64,000 bases of DNA from Castellaniella sp. MT123 (GCF_039614765.1 NZ_CP154879.1:496001-560000), one strand, 5' to 3'; numbered from the stretch's first letter, positions 46,548-55,832 are shown. Numbers and translations are program-made. Notes: generated from the sequence alone by a model not told the origin.

Positions 46548-47317
46548 AGCCGATTTCCATTCGAATCATCAGCCTGGCCTCGCGGTCCGACCGGCGCCGG
46601 CAGATCGCCGATCAGTTTGATCGGCTGGGGGTGTCTGGCTACAGCTTTCTGGATGCCGTCAATGGCAAACAGCAGCCGGATCATCCCCTGTTTGCCCATT
46701 ACGACCCAGCGGCGCGTGCCCGTGTGAAGGGACGCGGCCGCGACCTGAAGCCGTCACAGCTGGGGTGCTTCGCCAGCCATTACCTGCTGTGGCAGGAATG
46801 CGCGGAATCCGGGCAGCCGCTGATCGTGGTCGAGGATGACGCGATCCTGAAGGAGAATTTTCCGGAGATGCTGGCCCATTCAGAGGCGCTGCTGCAGGCC
46901 TGGCCGTTCATCTGGCTGCATGAATACGATCGGGCCGGCCCGGATCCTCGTATGACGGTTGGGCGCGTGGGGGCGTTCACGCTCGTCCGGAAACTCAAAA
47001 ACCACTTCTGTGCTGTCGCCTACCTGCTGAGCCCTCCAGCGGCTGTCGCTCTACTGGACCATTGTCGGGTCTGGGTATATCCAGTCGACGACACCATGTT
47101 CCGTTTTTACGAACACGGCGTTGAGAACATCGTGCTTCAGCCCGCCTGCGTGGCGCAGGACCACGGATCGCCCTCGGATATCACCGGTTCGGGCGGCGAG
47201 ACTCCGCTCCGTCTGTCGGATATCGTCCGCCGCGAAGCCTACAAGACGCGTGACGAGGTGTGGCGTCTGTGGCATAACCTGCGCTTTCGCTTGCGCTTTC
47301 GGCGGCCCGCCTCATGA
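46544..47317 (+). CDS. glycosyltransferase family 25 (LPS biosynthesis)
   Basis: A 257-residue cytoplasmic glycosyltransferase of the GT25/LOS biosynthesis family. The N-terminal ISLASRSDRRRQIADQF and the segments QLGCFASHYLLWQ and VVEDDAIL are typical; the EDD likely binds the metal of the sugar nucleotide. Many members add galactose to LPS core, but the sugar here is not known. It overlaps dnaE upstream and a GT4 gene downstream, both by ATGA, and opens the LPS-core gene run. Confidence 0.9.
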   Translation: MKPISIRIISLASRSDRRRQIADQFDRLGVSGYSFLDAVNGKQQPDHPLFAHYDPAARARVKGRGRDLKPSQLGCFASHYLLWQECAESGQPLIVVEDDAILKENFPEMLAHSEALLQAWPFIWLHEYDRAGPDPRMTVGRVGAFTLVRKLKNHFCAVAYLLSPPAAVALLDHCRVWVYPVDDTMFRFYEHGVENIVLQPACVAQDHGSPSDITGSGGETPLRLSDIVRREAYKTRDEVWRLWHNLRFRLRFRRPAS

Positions 47318-48411
47318 TGCCGCTGCGCATCGTCCATGCCGAGGCCGCCACCGGTTTTGCAGGCCAGGAACGCTATATTTTCCGCCTGATGTGCGCATTG
47401 CGCGAACGCGGGCACCATGTTCAGGCCATCTGCCAGCCGCATGCACAACTGACCACCGAACTGCGGCGGGCGGGTTTCCAGGTCGATACCCTGTATATGG
47501 ACGGTCCCTGGAACCACCTGAAGGGCCTGCCTCGTCTGGTGCGCCTGCTGCGGCAGGGCGGCTTCGATGTGGTCAACACCCACAGCCGACGCGAGACGCT
47601 GCTGGTCGGCACGGCCGCCCGGCTGGCCGGGGTGCCGCTCATCGTGCGCACGCGCCATCTGGCCAAGCCCGTCGGCTCGCTGCTGGCGTTCACCCGGGTA
47701 CCGAAAAGGGTCATCGCGCCCAGCGAGTTCGTGCGCCAGCATCTGATCGAGCGGGGCGTGGCGCCCGGGCACGTGGCCGTTGTGCCGCCCGCCGTGGATT
47801 TCCCCGATCCCATGCCGGCGCCAGTGCTGCGGGCCGAACTGGGCCTGGGCCCCGACGCGGTGATCGTCGGCAGTGTCGGGGTGCTGCGCAGGGAAAAGGG
47901 GCACGAGCAGTTGATCGAGGCCATGCTGCCGCTGTTTCCACGGTATCCGCATCTGCAACTCGTGATTGTCGGCGGCGGCGATGCGGCCCTGGAAAAACTG
48001 CGGGGGCTGGCGGCTGCCACCGGCCTGGCGGCGCGGATCCACCTGCTGGGGGCCCGCTCGGATGTTCCCGCTTTGCTGCCGGACTTCGACATCTTTGCCC
48101 TGGCGACGCACATCGAGGCTTCCGGCACAGCCTTCGTCGAAGCCGGAGCAGCCGGGCTGCCCGTGGTTGGCACCCGCGTGGGCGGGGTGCCCGAGATGAT
48201 GCGCGAGGGCGAAACCGGATTACTGGTGCCCCTGTTCGACATTCCGGCCCTGACGTCGGCGCTGGATGATCTGATCGCAGATCCCGACCTACGGCGGCGC
48301 ATGGGGCAGGCAGGGCGGCGTTTCTGTCTGGACGAGGGCCGCTTCACGCGCGCCGCCTTGGGCGAACGTACCGAACACTGTTACCGCCAATGGCTGGAGG
48401 AACTGCACTGA
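47314..48411 (+). CDS. glycosyltransferase family 4 (GT-B), LPS core type
   Basis: GT-B fold glycosyltransferase of 365 residues. The N-terminal acceptor domain begins IVHAEAATGFAGQERYIF. The C-terminal nucleotide-sugar domain has VGSVGVLRREKGHEQLIEA and the GT4 motif EASGTAFVEAGAAGLPVVGT with the conserved glutamates. It lies inside the LPS-core run, overlapping the GT25 gene and, by one base, the deacetylase start (TGATG). Donor and acceptor are not deducible. Confidence 0.9.
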   Translation: MMPLRIVHAEAATGFAGQERYIFRLMCALRERGHHVQAICQPHAQLTTELRRAGFQVDTLYMDGPWNHLKGLPRLVRLLRQGGFDVVNTHSRRETLLVGTAARLAGVPLIVRTRHLAKPVGSLLAFTRVPKRVIAPSEFVRQHLIERGVAPGHVAVVPPAVDFPDPMPAPVLRAELGLGPDAVIVGSVGVLRREKGHEQLIEAMLPLFPRYPHLQLVIVGGGDAALEKLRGLAAATGLAARIHLLGARSDVPALLPDFDIFALATHIEASGTAFVEAGAAGLPVVGTRVGGVPEMMREGETGLLVPLFDIPALTSALDDLIADPDLRRRMGQAGRRFCLDEGRFTRAALGERTEHCYRQWLEELH

Positions 48412-49247
48412 TGGCCGCCGACATCGTTCCTGTGCTGATGTACCACCATGTCCGCCCTGGGGGCGGCATGATTGCGGCCACGCCCGAACACTTCGAGGAT
48501 CAGCTGCGTTGGCTGGCGCGCCACGGGTACCGGACGCTGAGCACCGATGAGTTCACCTGTCACCTGCGGCAGGGCGGGGCGCCGCGACGATCCGTCCTGA
48601 TCACCTTCGACGACGGCTATCTGGACAACTGGGTCTATGCCGCGCCCTTGCTGCGGCGCTATGGCATGCGCGCCACCATTTTCGTCGTGACCGGCTGGGT
48701 GGGGCAGGGGCCGGTCCGCCCGCATCTGGGCGATGATCGGGCCTTGCCGGAAACCCCCGAACACCACGAATGCGAGCGTCGCATCGATCGGGGGCGCGCC
48801 GACGAGGTCATCCTGCGATGGTCGGAAATCCAGGCGCTGCGGGAACAGGGCCTGATGGAATTTCACAGCCATACGCATACCCACACGCGCTGGGATCAGC
48901 TGGATGTCGACAAGAATGCCCACATGCAGGATGAATTGGCCCTGTCGCGTGATGCACTGATGCGAAACCTGGGAGAAGTCTCCGACCAGCTGTGCTGGCC
49001 GCAGGGCTATTTCGATGCGGATTACATCCGCATCGCCCAGGATGCGGGTTTTCGCCATCTATATACGACCCGGGCATTCGGCCGCAACCGGCCCGGATCG
49101 GATCCTGCTTCCATTTTCCGGTTTGCCGTACGCGATACGACCGGCGCATCGCTGGGACGCCGGATCCACGTGGCCGCCAACCCGATGCTCGCCCCCGTCT
49201 TCAACGGCTGGAAGCGCTGGAAGCGGGGGCAGACTTATGTGGGGTGA
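48411..49247 (+). CDS. polysaccharide deacetylase family protein (first of two)
   Basis: NodB-homology carbohydrate esterase 4 domain protein of 278 residues. The catalytic/metal motif ITFDDGYLDN is present and the second metal motif reads FHSHTHTHTRWD, with an insertion of about 45 residues between them. No signal peptide is visible, so it would act in the cytoplasm on a core or lipid-linked sugar before export. It is in an overlapping series with the GT4 gene. The likely substrate is an N-acetylated sugar of the LPS core, an inference from context. Confidence 0.88.
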   Translation: MAADIVPVLMYHHVRPGGGMIAATPEHFEDQLRWLARHGYRTLSTDEFTCHLRQGGAPRRSVLITFDDGYLDNWVYAAPLLRRYGMRATIFVVTGWVGQGPVRPHLGDDRALPETPEHHECERRIDRGRADEVILRWSEIQALREQGLMEFHSHTHTHTRWDQLDVDKNAHMQDELALSRDALMRNLGEVSDQLCWPQGYFDADYIRIAQDAGFRHLYTTRAFGRNRPGSDPASIFRFAVRDTTGASLGRRIHVAANPMLAPVFNGWKRWKRGQTYVG

Positions 49248-49319
49248 TGTGTCCTCCTTCGTGCCGGGCCGGCGGGCCCCAGGTGCGTTCTTTGGAATCG
49301 CGTGAACAGGCTCGACTGC

Positions 49320-50066
49320 ATGAAACTGTCCGTCATCATCATCACCAAGAACGAGGCGGATCGCATCGCGGCCTGCCTGGCGTCCGTCGCCTTCGCCGAT
49401 GAAATCATCGTCGTTGATTCCGGCAGCACCGATGCGACCTGCGACATCGCGCTCCAATCCGGCGCCCGGGTCGAGCGCACGGCGGACTGGCCCGGTTTCG
49501 GCCCCCAGAAGAACCGCGCGCTGGATCTGGCGACCGGCGACTGGGTCCTGTCCATCGACGCCGACGAGCAGGTCACGCCCGAACTGGCGCGGGCCATCGG
49601 TCAGGCCGTTCATGCGCCCGTTGCCGATGCCTACCGGATTGCCCGCCTGTCCAGTTTCTGCGGCCGCTCGATCCGGCATAGTGGCTGGTGGCCGGATTAC
49701 GTGGTGCGCTTGTTCCGCCGCAATGCGGGGCGGTTCACGGATGCGGCCGTCCACGAGCGGGTTGTCGTACAGGGGCGCACGGCCACCTTGGACGGCCATT
49801 TCCTGCACGATCCCTACGCCAGTCTGGAAATCTTCATCGACAAGATCAACCGCTATTCCACCGAGGCCGCACGCAGTGCCTTCGAGAGCGGGCGCAGTAC
49901 CAGCCTGCTGGGGCCTTTCGGCCACGCGGCCTGGACCTTTATCCGGCATTATCTGCTGCGGCGTGGCTTTCTGGATGGCTGGCAAGGGCTGGTGCTGGCC
50001 GGCATGGCCGCCACCGGCAGCTTTTATCGCTACGTAAAGCTGTACCAGCTGGGGCGCGAGCGGTGA
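49320..50066 (+). CDS. waaE: glycosyltransferase family 2, WaaE/KdtX-like
   Basis: GT-A fold glycosyltransferase of 248 residues resembling WaaE/KdtX, which add a beta-linked glucose to the first heptose of LPS inner core. It has LSVIIITKNEADRIAACL, VVDSGSTDATCDIA, GPQKNRALDLA and SIDADEQVTPELA (the DxD-like metal site), and the WaaE-type HSGWWPDYVVRLFRR. ATG 49320 starts the family N-terminus; a GTG at 49302 would add six residues. It sits between two deacetylase genes. Confidence 0.87.
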   Translation: MKLSVIIITKNEADRIAACLASVAFADEIIVVDSGSTDATCDIALQSGARVERTADWPGFGPQKNRALDLATGDWVLSIDADEQVTPELARAIGQAVHAPVADAYRIARLSSFCGRSIRHSGWWPDYVVRLFRRNAGRFTDAAVHERVVVQGRTATLDGHFLHDPYASLEIFIDKINRYSTEAARSAFESGRSTSLLGPFGHAAWTFIRHYLLRRGFLDGWQGLVLAGMAATGSFYRYVKLYQLGRER

Positions 50067-50136
50067 TCGCGGGCCCGGCCGCCATCCGGCAATCGGTTGT
50101 CCCTTGTGGCCCGGCATCCGCGCGCTGGCTGGAGCC

Positions 50137-50153
50137 GGCCGATATAATCGGCC
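50137..50153. promoter_or_regulatory. inverted repeat centred on TATAAT before the second deacetylase
   Basis: GGCCGAT and ATCGGCC form a perfect seven-base inverted repeat around ATA, and the TATAAT at 50143-50148 sits in its centre. The deacetylase ATG follows one base later. It could be an operator overlapping a -10 box, with transcription starting close to the ATG, or an mRNA hairpin that hides the start. No good -35 is seen. Confidence 0.45.
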
Positions 50154-50154
50154 C

Positions 50155-50943
50155 ATGATCCCCATCCTCATGTACCACCAGATTGGCGAACCGGGTCCCC
50201 GGGGTACGCCATACCGGGGCCTTACCGTCCATCCATGGGACTTCCGGCGCCAGATGACTTCGTTGCGGCTGCTGGGCTACCGCGGCTTGTCGATGACTCA
50301 GCTCATGCCCTATCTGCGGGGCGAAAAGCGCGGCAAGGTCTTTGGCATCACGTTCGACGACGGCTATCAGAACGTGCTGGATCATGCCGTGCCGATCCTG
50401 GAAACCTGCGGCTTTCATGCGACCAATTATTTCGTGGTCCGGCAATTGGGCGGTTCCAACGTCTGGGATCGCGACGAGGGGGTTCCCGCGTCGGCGTTGA
50501 TGGACACCAGTGGTCTGCGGGACTGGGTCGCGGCGGGTCACGAGACCGGCTCGCATACCCTGAATCACCCGGTTCTGCCACGGCTGTCGCCCGAGCTCGC
50601 CGCCAACGAGATTCGAGATTCGCGCGATGCGCTCGAGCAGCTCATCGGTGCGCCGGTCCGGGCCTTTTGTTATCCCTATGGAAAGTTCACGCCCGCCCTT
50701 GCGGATTGCGTGCGGGATGCGGGCTACGAGACCGCCACGACGACGGCGCGGGGGCTCGCGCGCCTGGATGACGATTTCTTTGCCTTGCCCCGGATCGCCG
50801 TCATGCGGTCCACGCTGCTGGTGCGCTTCCTGCAGAAATGCCTGACCGGCCTGGAAGACCGCAAGCGCATCCAGGCAGAACGGCTTCATGCGGATCTCAG
50901 GCAGAAAAACCAGAGTCCGGCCCGCGCCGGAGAGACCCGATGA
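50155..50943 (+). CDS. polysaccharide deacetylase family protein (second)
   Basis: A second NodB-type deacetylase, 262 residues, only distantly like the one at 48.4 kb. It has ITFDDGYQNVLDHA, the metal-binding ETGSHTLNHPVLPRLS, and FCYPYGKFTPAL near the C-terminal end of the barrel. No signal peptide is evident. ATG 50155 matches the N-terminus MIPILMYHQIGEPG; upstream there is no Shine-Dalgarno but an inverted repeat. It overlaps the following GT4 gene by four bases. The substrate is presumably an N-acetylated core sugar. Confidence 0.88.
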   Translation: MIPILMYHQIGEPGPRGTPYRGLTVHPWDFRRQMTSLRLLGYRGLSMTQLMPYLRGEKRGKVFGITFDDGYQNVLDHAVPILETCGFHATNYFVVRQLGGSNVWDRDEGVPASALMDTSGLRDWVAAGHETGSHTLNHPVLPRLSPELAANEIRDSRDALEQLIGAPVRAFCYPYGKFTPALADCVRDAGYETATTTARGLARLDDDFFALPRIAVMRSTLLVRFLQKCLTGLEDRKRIQAERLHADLRQKNQSPARAGETR

Positions 50944-52160
50944 ACAGTGCGCCGGTCGGCCCGGAATCCGTCCCGATCACCGCCGCGCCCGTCGCTTCCA
51001 CCGGGGATGCAGGGCTGTCCATCGCCTTCGTCGTGGACCGCTTCGGCAGCCGGTTTGGAGGGGCCGAGGCCTATGGTGTGGCGCTGATGCGCGAATTGTC
51101 CGCGGCCGGTCACCGGATCACGGTCTTTGCGCGGGAATACGACCCCGCCTGCGAGCTGAAACTGCCATTTCATCCCCTGCGCATCGGCCGCCGCTGGCCC
51201 AGCTGGATTCGCGTCTGGCTGTTTGCCCGCCGGGCGGCACGAGCGACCCGGCAGGGGTTCGACATCGTCCATTCGCACATGAACGGGTGGTGCGGCGACA
51301 TCGAGGTCGTGCACGTGACGCCGGTACGGTATCGCTGGCGGGTGCAACCCATGCCGGTGATCAAGCGTCTGCTGTCCTTCGTCAGCCCTCGTGTCCAGAC
51401 ATATCTCGGACTGGAGGCCCGGCGCATGGCGATGCGTCCGGCGCATCGGGTGGTGGCTGTATCGCAGCTCATTGCACGTCAGCTGGAAGAAGCCTATGGC
51501 AGGCCAGCCGCGCAGTTCCCGGTGATCGCACCCGGGGTTGCGATGCCGCCGCCGGTGTCCGCCGATCAGCGGCGCGAACAGCGCCAGGCGTTGGGCCTGC
51601 CCGCGCAGGGTACCTTGTGCCTGCTGGTGGCGCGAAATCCCATGCGCAAGGGACTGCCCACCATGCTGCAGGCGCTCGAGCGCCTGCCCGCCGACGTTCT
51701 GCTGCTGGTCGTCGGCGCCAATCCGGCGTCGCGCGACTGTGTCGCGCGGATGCCCGAGGCCGTGCGCCAGCGAGTCCATCTGGTGGCGGAAACCTCGCAG
51801 GTGGCGCCTTATTATCAGGCGGCCGACCTGTATGCTCACCCCACGCTGAACGACAGCTTCGGCATGGCACCCCTGGAAGCCATGTCCTTCGGGCTACCCG
51901 TGATTCTCAGTCCGGCGCCCTGGTGCGGATTCGCCCAATATGTCACGCCTGGAGACGAGGCGCTGGTCCTGAGCCATCCCGAACGGGCCGACGAGCTGGC
52001 CGCCGCGATCGAGCGGCTGCGCTCGGATCCGGTCTTGCGCGATCACCTGCGAACCGGCATGCGCGCGGTTCTGGCGCGTCATGCCTGGCCAGAGGTCGCC
52101 CGGCAATACATCGGGCTGTATGCCGAAATCCTGCGCGAACGCGATAGCCTTTCACGCTGA
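50940..52160 (+). CDS. glycosyltransferase family 4 (GT-B)
   Basis: A 406-residue GT-B glycosyltransferase. After a 25-residue variable N-terminus the fold begins IAFVVDRFGSRFGGAEAYGVAL. The C-terminal domain has LLVARNPMRKGLPTMLQALERL and HPTLNDSFGMAPLEAMSFGLPVI, split here as a typical GT4 E-x7-E region. It is the last plus-strand gene of the core cluster before the converging ydcF-like gene, and overlaps the deacetylase by ATGA. The transferred sugar is unknown. Confidence 0.9.
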   Translation: MNSAPVGPESVPITAAPVASTGDAGLSIAFVVDRFGSRFGGAEAYGVALMRELSAAGHRITVFAREYDPACELKLPFHPLRIGRRWPSWIRVWLFARRAARATRQGFDIVHSHMNGWCGDIEVVHVTPVRYRWRVQPMPVIKRLLSFVSPRVQTYLGLEARRMAMRPAHRVVAVSQLIARQLEEAYGRPAAQFPVIAPGVAMPPPVSADQRREQRQALGLPAQGTLCLLVARNPMRKGLPTMLQALERLPADVLLLVVGANPASRDCVARMPEAVRQRVHLVAETSQVAPYYQAADLYAHPTLNDSFGMAPLEAMSFGLPVILSPAPWCGFAQYVTPGDEALVLSHPERADELAAAIERLRSDPVLRDHLRTGMRAVLARHAWPEVARQYIGLYAEILRERDSLSR

Positions 52161-52211
52161 CTCACCACCACGCGTGTTCCCGGGATGGACGGTCGGCCGA
52201 GCGCGCCGGTG

Positions 52212-52976
52212 TCAGGCCCAGCCGCGTATCCAGTAGACCAGCAGGCCCAGGTATTCCTTGACGATGGAGCGGCTGGCAGTCAGGGCGCGCCAGTCGGGTA
52301 GCCAGAACGAGAAATCCAGCTCCCGGGGCACCACGATTTGCGGGGGCGATGGCGCCGGGATCGGATTCAGCCCTTGCTTCTGGAAGCTGGCCATGGCGCG
52401 CGGCATGTGCAGGGCCGAGGTCACCAGCAGGAACGTCCGGATGTCGTGCTGGCGCAGCAAGCGGGCGGTGTAGACGGCATTCTGGTGGGTCGTCAGGCTG
52501 TGGTCCTCCTGCAGGATGGCACCGGTCGGGATCCCGTCATGCTCCAGGGCCTGGGTCATCATGCGGGCCTCGCTCATTCCGCCGTCCAGCGCGGCGCCCG
52601 AGACGACGATCAGAGGCGCGCGCCCGGCCGCGTACAGCTTGGCCGCCGTATCGGTGCGCAGGGTGGCGGTCTTGCGGTCGAAGGATTCGAACCAGTTCTG
52701 CCGACCGTTGGCGGTGTTGCCGCCCAGGACGACAATGGCCTGAGCGGTGGGCAATGATGCCGGTGGCTCGCTCGGGTAGCGCTGTTCCAGCAGTCCGCCG
52801 GCCCACAGCGACGAGGTCGGCAGGGACCAGAACACCACCCAGGCCAGCGCGCCGACCGTCAGAAAGGCAGCGGTCTTGCGCCACCTCAGGATGAACAGGA
52901 TGACAGCCAGAACCAGCAGGGTGATCGAGAGATTCAGCGGAATGACCAGATTGGCCAGAAATTCGGACAAGCTCAT
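52212..52976 (-). CDS. YdcF/ElyC-family protein (DUF218)
   Basis: A 254-residue membrane-anchored protein with two N-terminal transmembrane helices (NLSITLLVLAVILFIL and FLTVGALAWVVFWSL) followed by a DUF218 domain: AIVVLGGNTANGRQ, PLIVVSGAALDGG, and LLVTSALHMPRAMASFQKQG. Family members such as ElyC and SanA affect envelope integrity and lipid-carrier metabolism, but no reaction is established. It overlaps the heptosyltransferase gene by four bases, so an envelope role is likely. Confidence 0.87.
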   Translation of the reverse strand: MSLSEFLANLVIPLNLSITLLVLAVILFILRWRKTAAFLTVGALAWVVFWSLPTSSLWAGGLLEQRYPSEPPASLPTAQAIVVLGGNTANGRQNWFESFDRKTATLRTDTAAKLYAAGRAPLIVVSGAALDGGMSEARMMTQALEHDGIPTGAILQEDHSLTTHQNAVYTARLLRQHDIRTFLLVTSALHMPRAMASFQKQGLNPIPAPSPPQIVVPRELDFSFWLPDWRALTASRSIVKEYLGLLVYWIRGWA

Positions 52977-53950
52977 GTGGCAGGCGGGGTATCCAGGATT
53001 TCGAGTGCGGTGGACAGGACATCGGGGGCGCCGGGCCAGGCATCCATCCGCCCCAGGCGCCGGGCGCGGTTGGACCACGGCCCGGTGCGGTTGGGGTCGG
53101 TGACCCCGAACAGGGTGATCTGGCGGGCGCGGGCCGCCGCCGCCAGATGCGACACCCCGGAGTCGTTGCAGACGACCAGTGCGGCCTGGCGGGTCAGCGC
53201 GGCAAAGGCGCCTAGTCCGAGGGCCGGCAGCATCCGCGCGCTAGGGGCCGCGATTTCGGCCGCTGAGCGCTCCGCGGGCGGAGGAGCCATCACCACCGGG
53301 ATGCCGCGCGCCTGCAGGGATTGGGTCAGGCTGTCGAAGCCGGACCAGGCCTTGACTCGGCCCTTGTGCAGGCCGGTGGCGGTCGGCGCGATCAGCACGA
53401 AGGTGTTTCGGGTCAGGCCCGCCTGCGCCATGGCCTGCGCCGCCTGGGCTTCATGCTGAGGGGCGGCGATCCAGTCCAGTTCGTCGGCCGGCTGGGCCGG
53501 CGCGCCAGGCAGGTGCCATTGTGTCAGCGCGAACCGCGTCAGGTGGTACCAGGACTGCACGGCATGCAGCGGTGCGCCGGGTTTGCGGCATGGCCAGCGC
53601 AGGATCAGGCTGCGTCCGTCGTCACGGTAGCCCGCGCAGGGGATGCCGGCAAAGCGGAAGACCAGTGCGCTGGACAGTGAATCCGGCAGCAGCAGGCCCC
53701 GGACGTGGCTGTGTCGGGCCTGACGGATATGTTGGCGCACCGCCGCGCGATCCGTGCGCCAGGCGCCGCGGATCGGGACGAAACCGGCCAGCGGGTAGGC
53801 GGCCAGCAGATCCTGCGCCCAGGGGCGGGCGCAGACGACGACCGGCAGGCCCGTATCCAGCAGGGCCTGGAGACTGGGCAGGCTCATGCAGACGTCGCCC
53901 ACCCAGTTGGGCAGGCGCACATAAAGGGCGGGGCGGGAGGCAGGTGTCAA
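52973..53950 (-). CDS. lipopolysaccharide heptosyltransferase family protein (GT9)
   Basis: GT9-family glycosyltransferase of 325 residues related to WaaF/WaaC, predicted to add ADP-heptose-derived heptose to LPS inner core. The N-terminal RLPNWVGDVCMSLPSLQAL is WaaF-like. The C-terminal CNDSGVSHLAAAA and LFGVTDPNRTGPWS form the donor site. The start is a TTG with GGAG about nine bases upstream; no ATG lies near the conserved N-terminus. The exact heptose position (I, II or further) is not certain. Confidence 0.88.
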   Translation of the reverse strand: MTPASRPALYVRLPNWVGDVCMSLPSLQALLDTGLPVVVCARPWAQDLLAAYPLAGFVPIRGAWRTDRAAVRQHIRQARHSHVRGLLLPDSLSSALVFRFAGIPCAGYRDDGRSLILRWPCRKPGAPLHAVQSWYHLTRFALTQWHLPGAPAQPADELDWIAAPQHEAQAAQAMAQAGLTRNTFVLIAPTATGLHKGRVKAWSGFDSLTQSLQARGIPVVMAPPPAERSAAEIAAPSARMLPALGLGAFAALTRQAALVVCNDSGVSHLAAAARARQITLFGVTDPNRTGPWSNRARRLGRMDAWPGAPDVLSTALEILDTPPAT

Positions 53951-54038
53951 CGCGGGTGCTCCGACAGCCCGCCATGGAGTCAGTCTGTCGGCGGGCTAAA
54001 ATGCGTGATTCACGACAGTATATAAGAGAGCGTGCCGG

Positions 54039-55832
54039 TTGAAAGCCAATCCCGATCCGACGACTGACAGCCGCCCCGTGCGGCTGGAACTGTGGCGCCA
54101 GATTTACACTCGCCTGGGCAAGGACTGGAAAGTGGGCCTGCTGGCGCTGGTGCTGCTCAGCGTCGCCTCCGCGACCCAGCCGCTGCTGGCCGTCATCATG
54201 AAGCCGCTGCTCGACGAAGGCTTCACCGGTACCGAACCCTCGTACGTCTGGTCGATCCCGCTGACGGTTGTCGGTCTGATGCTGGTGCGCGGGCTGACGA
54301 CCTTCGCGGGTACGTACCTCATGTCCTGGGTTGCCAACAACATGCTGCTGGGGCTGCGTCGCGACATGTTCGAGCGCCTGCTGGGGATGTCGGACGAAAC
54401 CTTCCGGGGCCGCGACCGGGGCCGTCTGCTCAATCGCTTCACGATCGACGCGGGCAACGTCAGCGGCTTGTCCACCGAGGTCGTCCGCGTACTCGTGCGC
54501 GAATCCCTGACCGTGGTGGCGCTGCTGGCCGTCCTGCTGTACATGTCCTGGCAGCTGACGCTGATCGTGCTGATCATGTTGCCGTTGTCTGTGCTGACCG
54601 GGCGCTATTTCGTGCGCCGGCTGCGCCGCATCAACCGCGACACCATCAATATGAATGCGGAACTGACCCGGGTCGTATCCGAAGGCATCGCGGGCCAGCG
54701 CGTGATCAAGCTCTTCGACGGCTATGCCCGGGAACGGGATCGCTTCAGCTACGTCAATGCCCGGCTGCGGCGATTCGCCATGCGGGCGGCCAGCGCCGAT
54801 TCCGCCATGTCACCGATTTCGCAGTTCTTTGTGGCCCTGTCGGTGGCCATCGTCGTCGCCGTGGCCCTGTATCAGGCCAACCATCAGGGTTTGACGGTCG
54901 GCAGCTTCGCCGCCTTCATGGCGGCGCTGGGGCAGATTTTCGACCCGCTCAAGCGTTTGACCAACATTGCGGGTGCGACGCAGCGCATGCTGATCTCGGC
55001 CGAGAGCGTGTTCTCGCTTGTGGATGAGCCGGTCGAACGGGACACCGGCAGCCGCACCATCGAAGGCCGCCTGACGGGGCAGGTGGATTTCCGCGCGGTC
55101 ACCCAGCGCTATCAGGATGCGGCACACGATACGCTGGATGCGGTCTCCCTTTCGGTGTCGGCAGGCCAGACCGTCGCCTTGGTGGGGCGCTCGGGCAGCG
55201 GCAAGACCACCTTGGTGAACCTGCTGCCGCGCTTCATCGAACCCACGGAGGGGCAGGTCCTGATCGATGGTGTCGACGTGCGGGAATTCCGCCTGCGATC
55301 CCTGCGTTCGCAGCTGTCGCTGGTCAGCCAGGATGTCGTCATGTTCGAGGGCACTATTGCGGAAAACGTCGCCTACGGGGTTCAGGGCGACGTCCCTGAA
55401 GCCCGCGTGCGGGCGGCGCTGGAAGCTGCCAGCCTGCTGGATTTCGTCGACAGCCTGCCCGATGGCATCCATACCCAGGTCGGCAGCAACGCCAATATGT
55501 TGTCCGGGGGCCAGCGTCAGCGTCTGGCGATTGCCCGCGCGCTCATCAAGGACGCTCCCATCCTGATCCTGGACGAGGCGACCTCGGCGCTGGACAACGA
55601 ATCCGAGCGCCAGGTGCAGGCATCGCTGGAACGTCTGATGGCGGGCCGCACGACGCTGGTGATCGCCCACCGTCTCAGCACGGTGCAGAAGGCGGACCGC
55701 ATTGTCGTGCTGGACCAGGGCCGCGTCGTCGAGGAAGGCCCCCATGCCGACCTTCTGGCCCTGGGCGGCCTGTACGCCACGCTGTATCGTTTGCAGTTTC
55801 AGGACGATATGTCGGACACCCCTATCCCCTGA
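54039..55832 (+). CDS. msbA: lipid A export ABC transporter MsbA
   Basis: Half-size ABC exporter of 597 residues that flips lipid A-core across the inner membrane. The N-terminal half has six membrane helices. The nucleotide-binding domain has Walker A VGRSGSGKTT (Lys near 389), LSGGQRQRLAIARA and ILILDEATSALD. The start appears to be a TTG preceded by AAGAGAG; a TATAAG about 15 bases upstream may be the -10. Placement next to LPS-core genes supports MsbA over another exporter. Confidence 0.92.
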   Translation: MKANPDPTTDSRPVRLELWRQIYTRLGKDWKVGLLALVLLSVASATQPLLAVIMKPLLDEGFTGTEPSYVWSIPLTVVGLMLVRGLTTFAGTYLMSWVANNMLLGLRRDMFERLLGMSDETFRGRDRGRLLNRFTIDAGNVSGLSTEVVRVLVRESLTVVALLAVLLYMSWQLTLIVLIMLPLSVLTGRYFVRRLRRINRDTINMNAELTRVVSEGIAGQRVIKLFDGYARERDRFSYVNARLRRFAMRAASADSAMSPISQFFVALSVAIVVAVALYQANHQGLTVGSFAAFMAALGQIFDPLKRLTNIAGATQRMLISAESVFSLVDEPVERDTGSRTIEGRLTGQVDFRAVTQRYQDAAHDTLDAVSLSVSAGQTVALVGRSGSGKTTLVNLLPRFIEPTEGQVLIDGVDVREFRLRSLRSQLSLVSQDVVMFEGTIAENVAYGVQGDVPEARVRAALEAASLLDFVDSLPDGIHTQVGSNANMLSGGQRQRLAIARALIKDAPILILDEATSALDNESERQVQASLERLMAGRTTLVIAHRLSTVQKADRIVVLDQGRVVEEGPHADLLALGGLYATLYRLQFQDDMSDTPIP

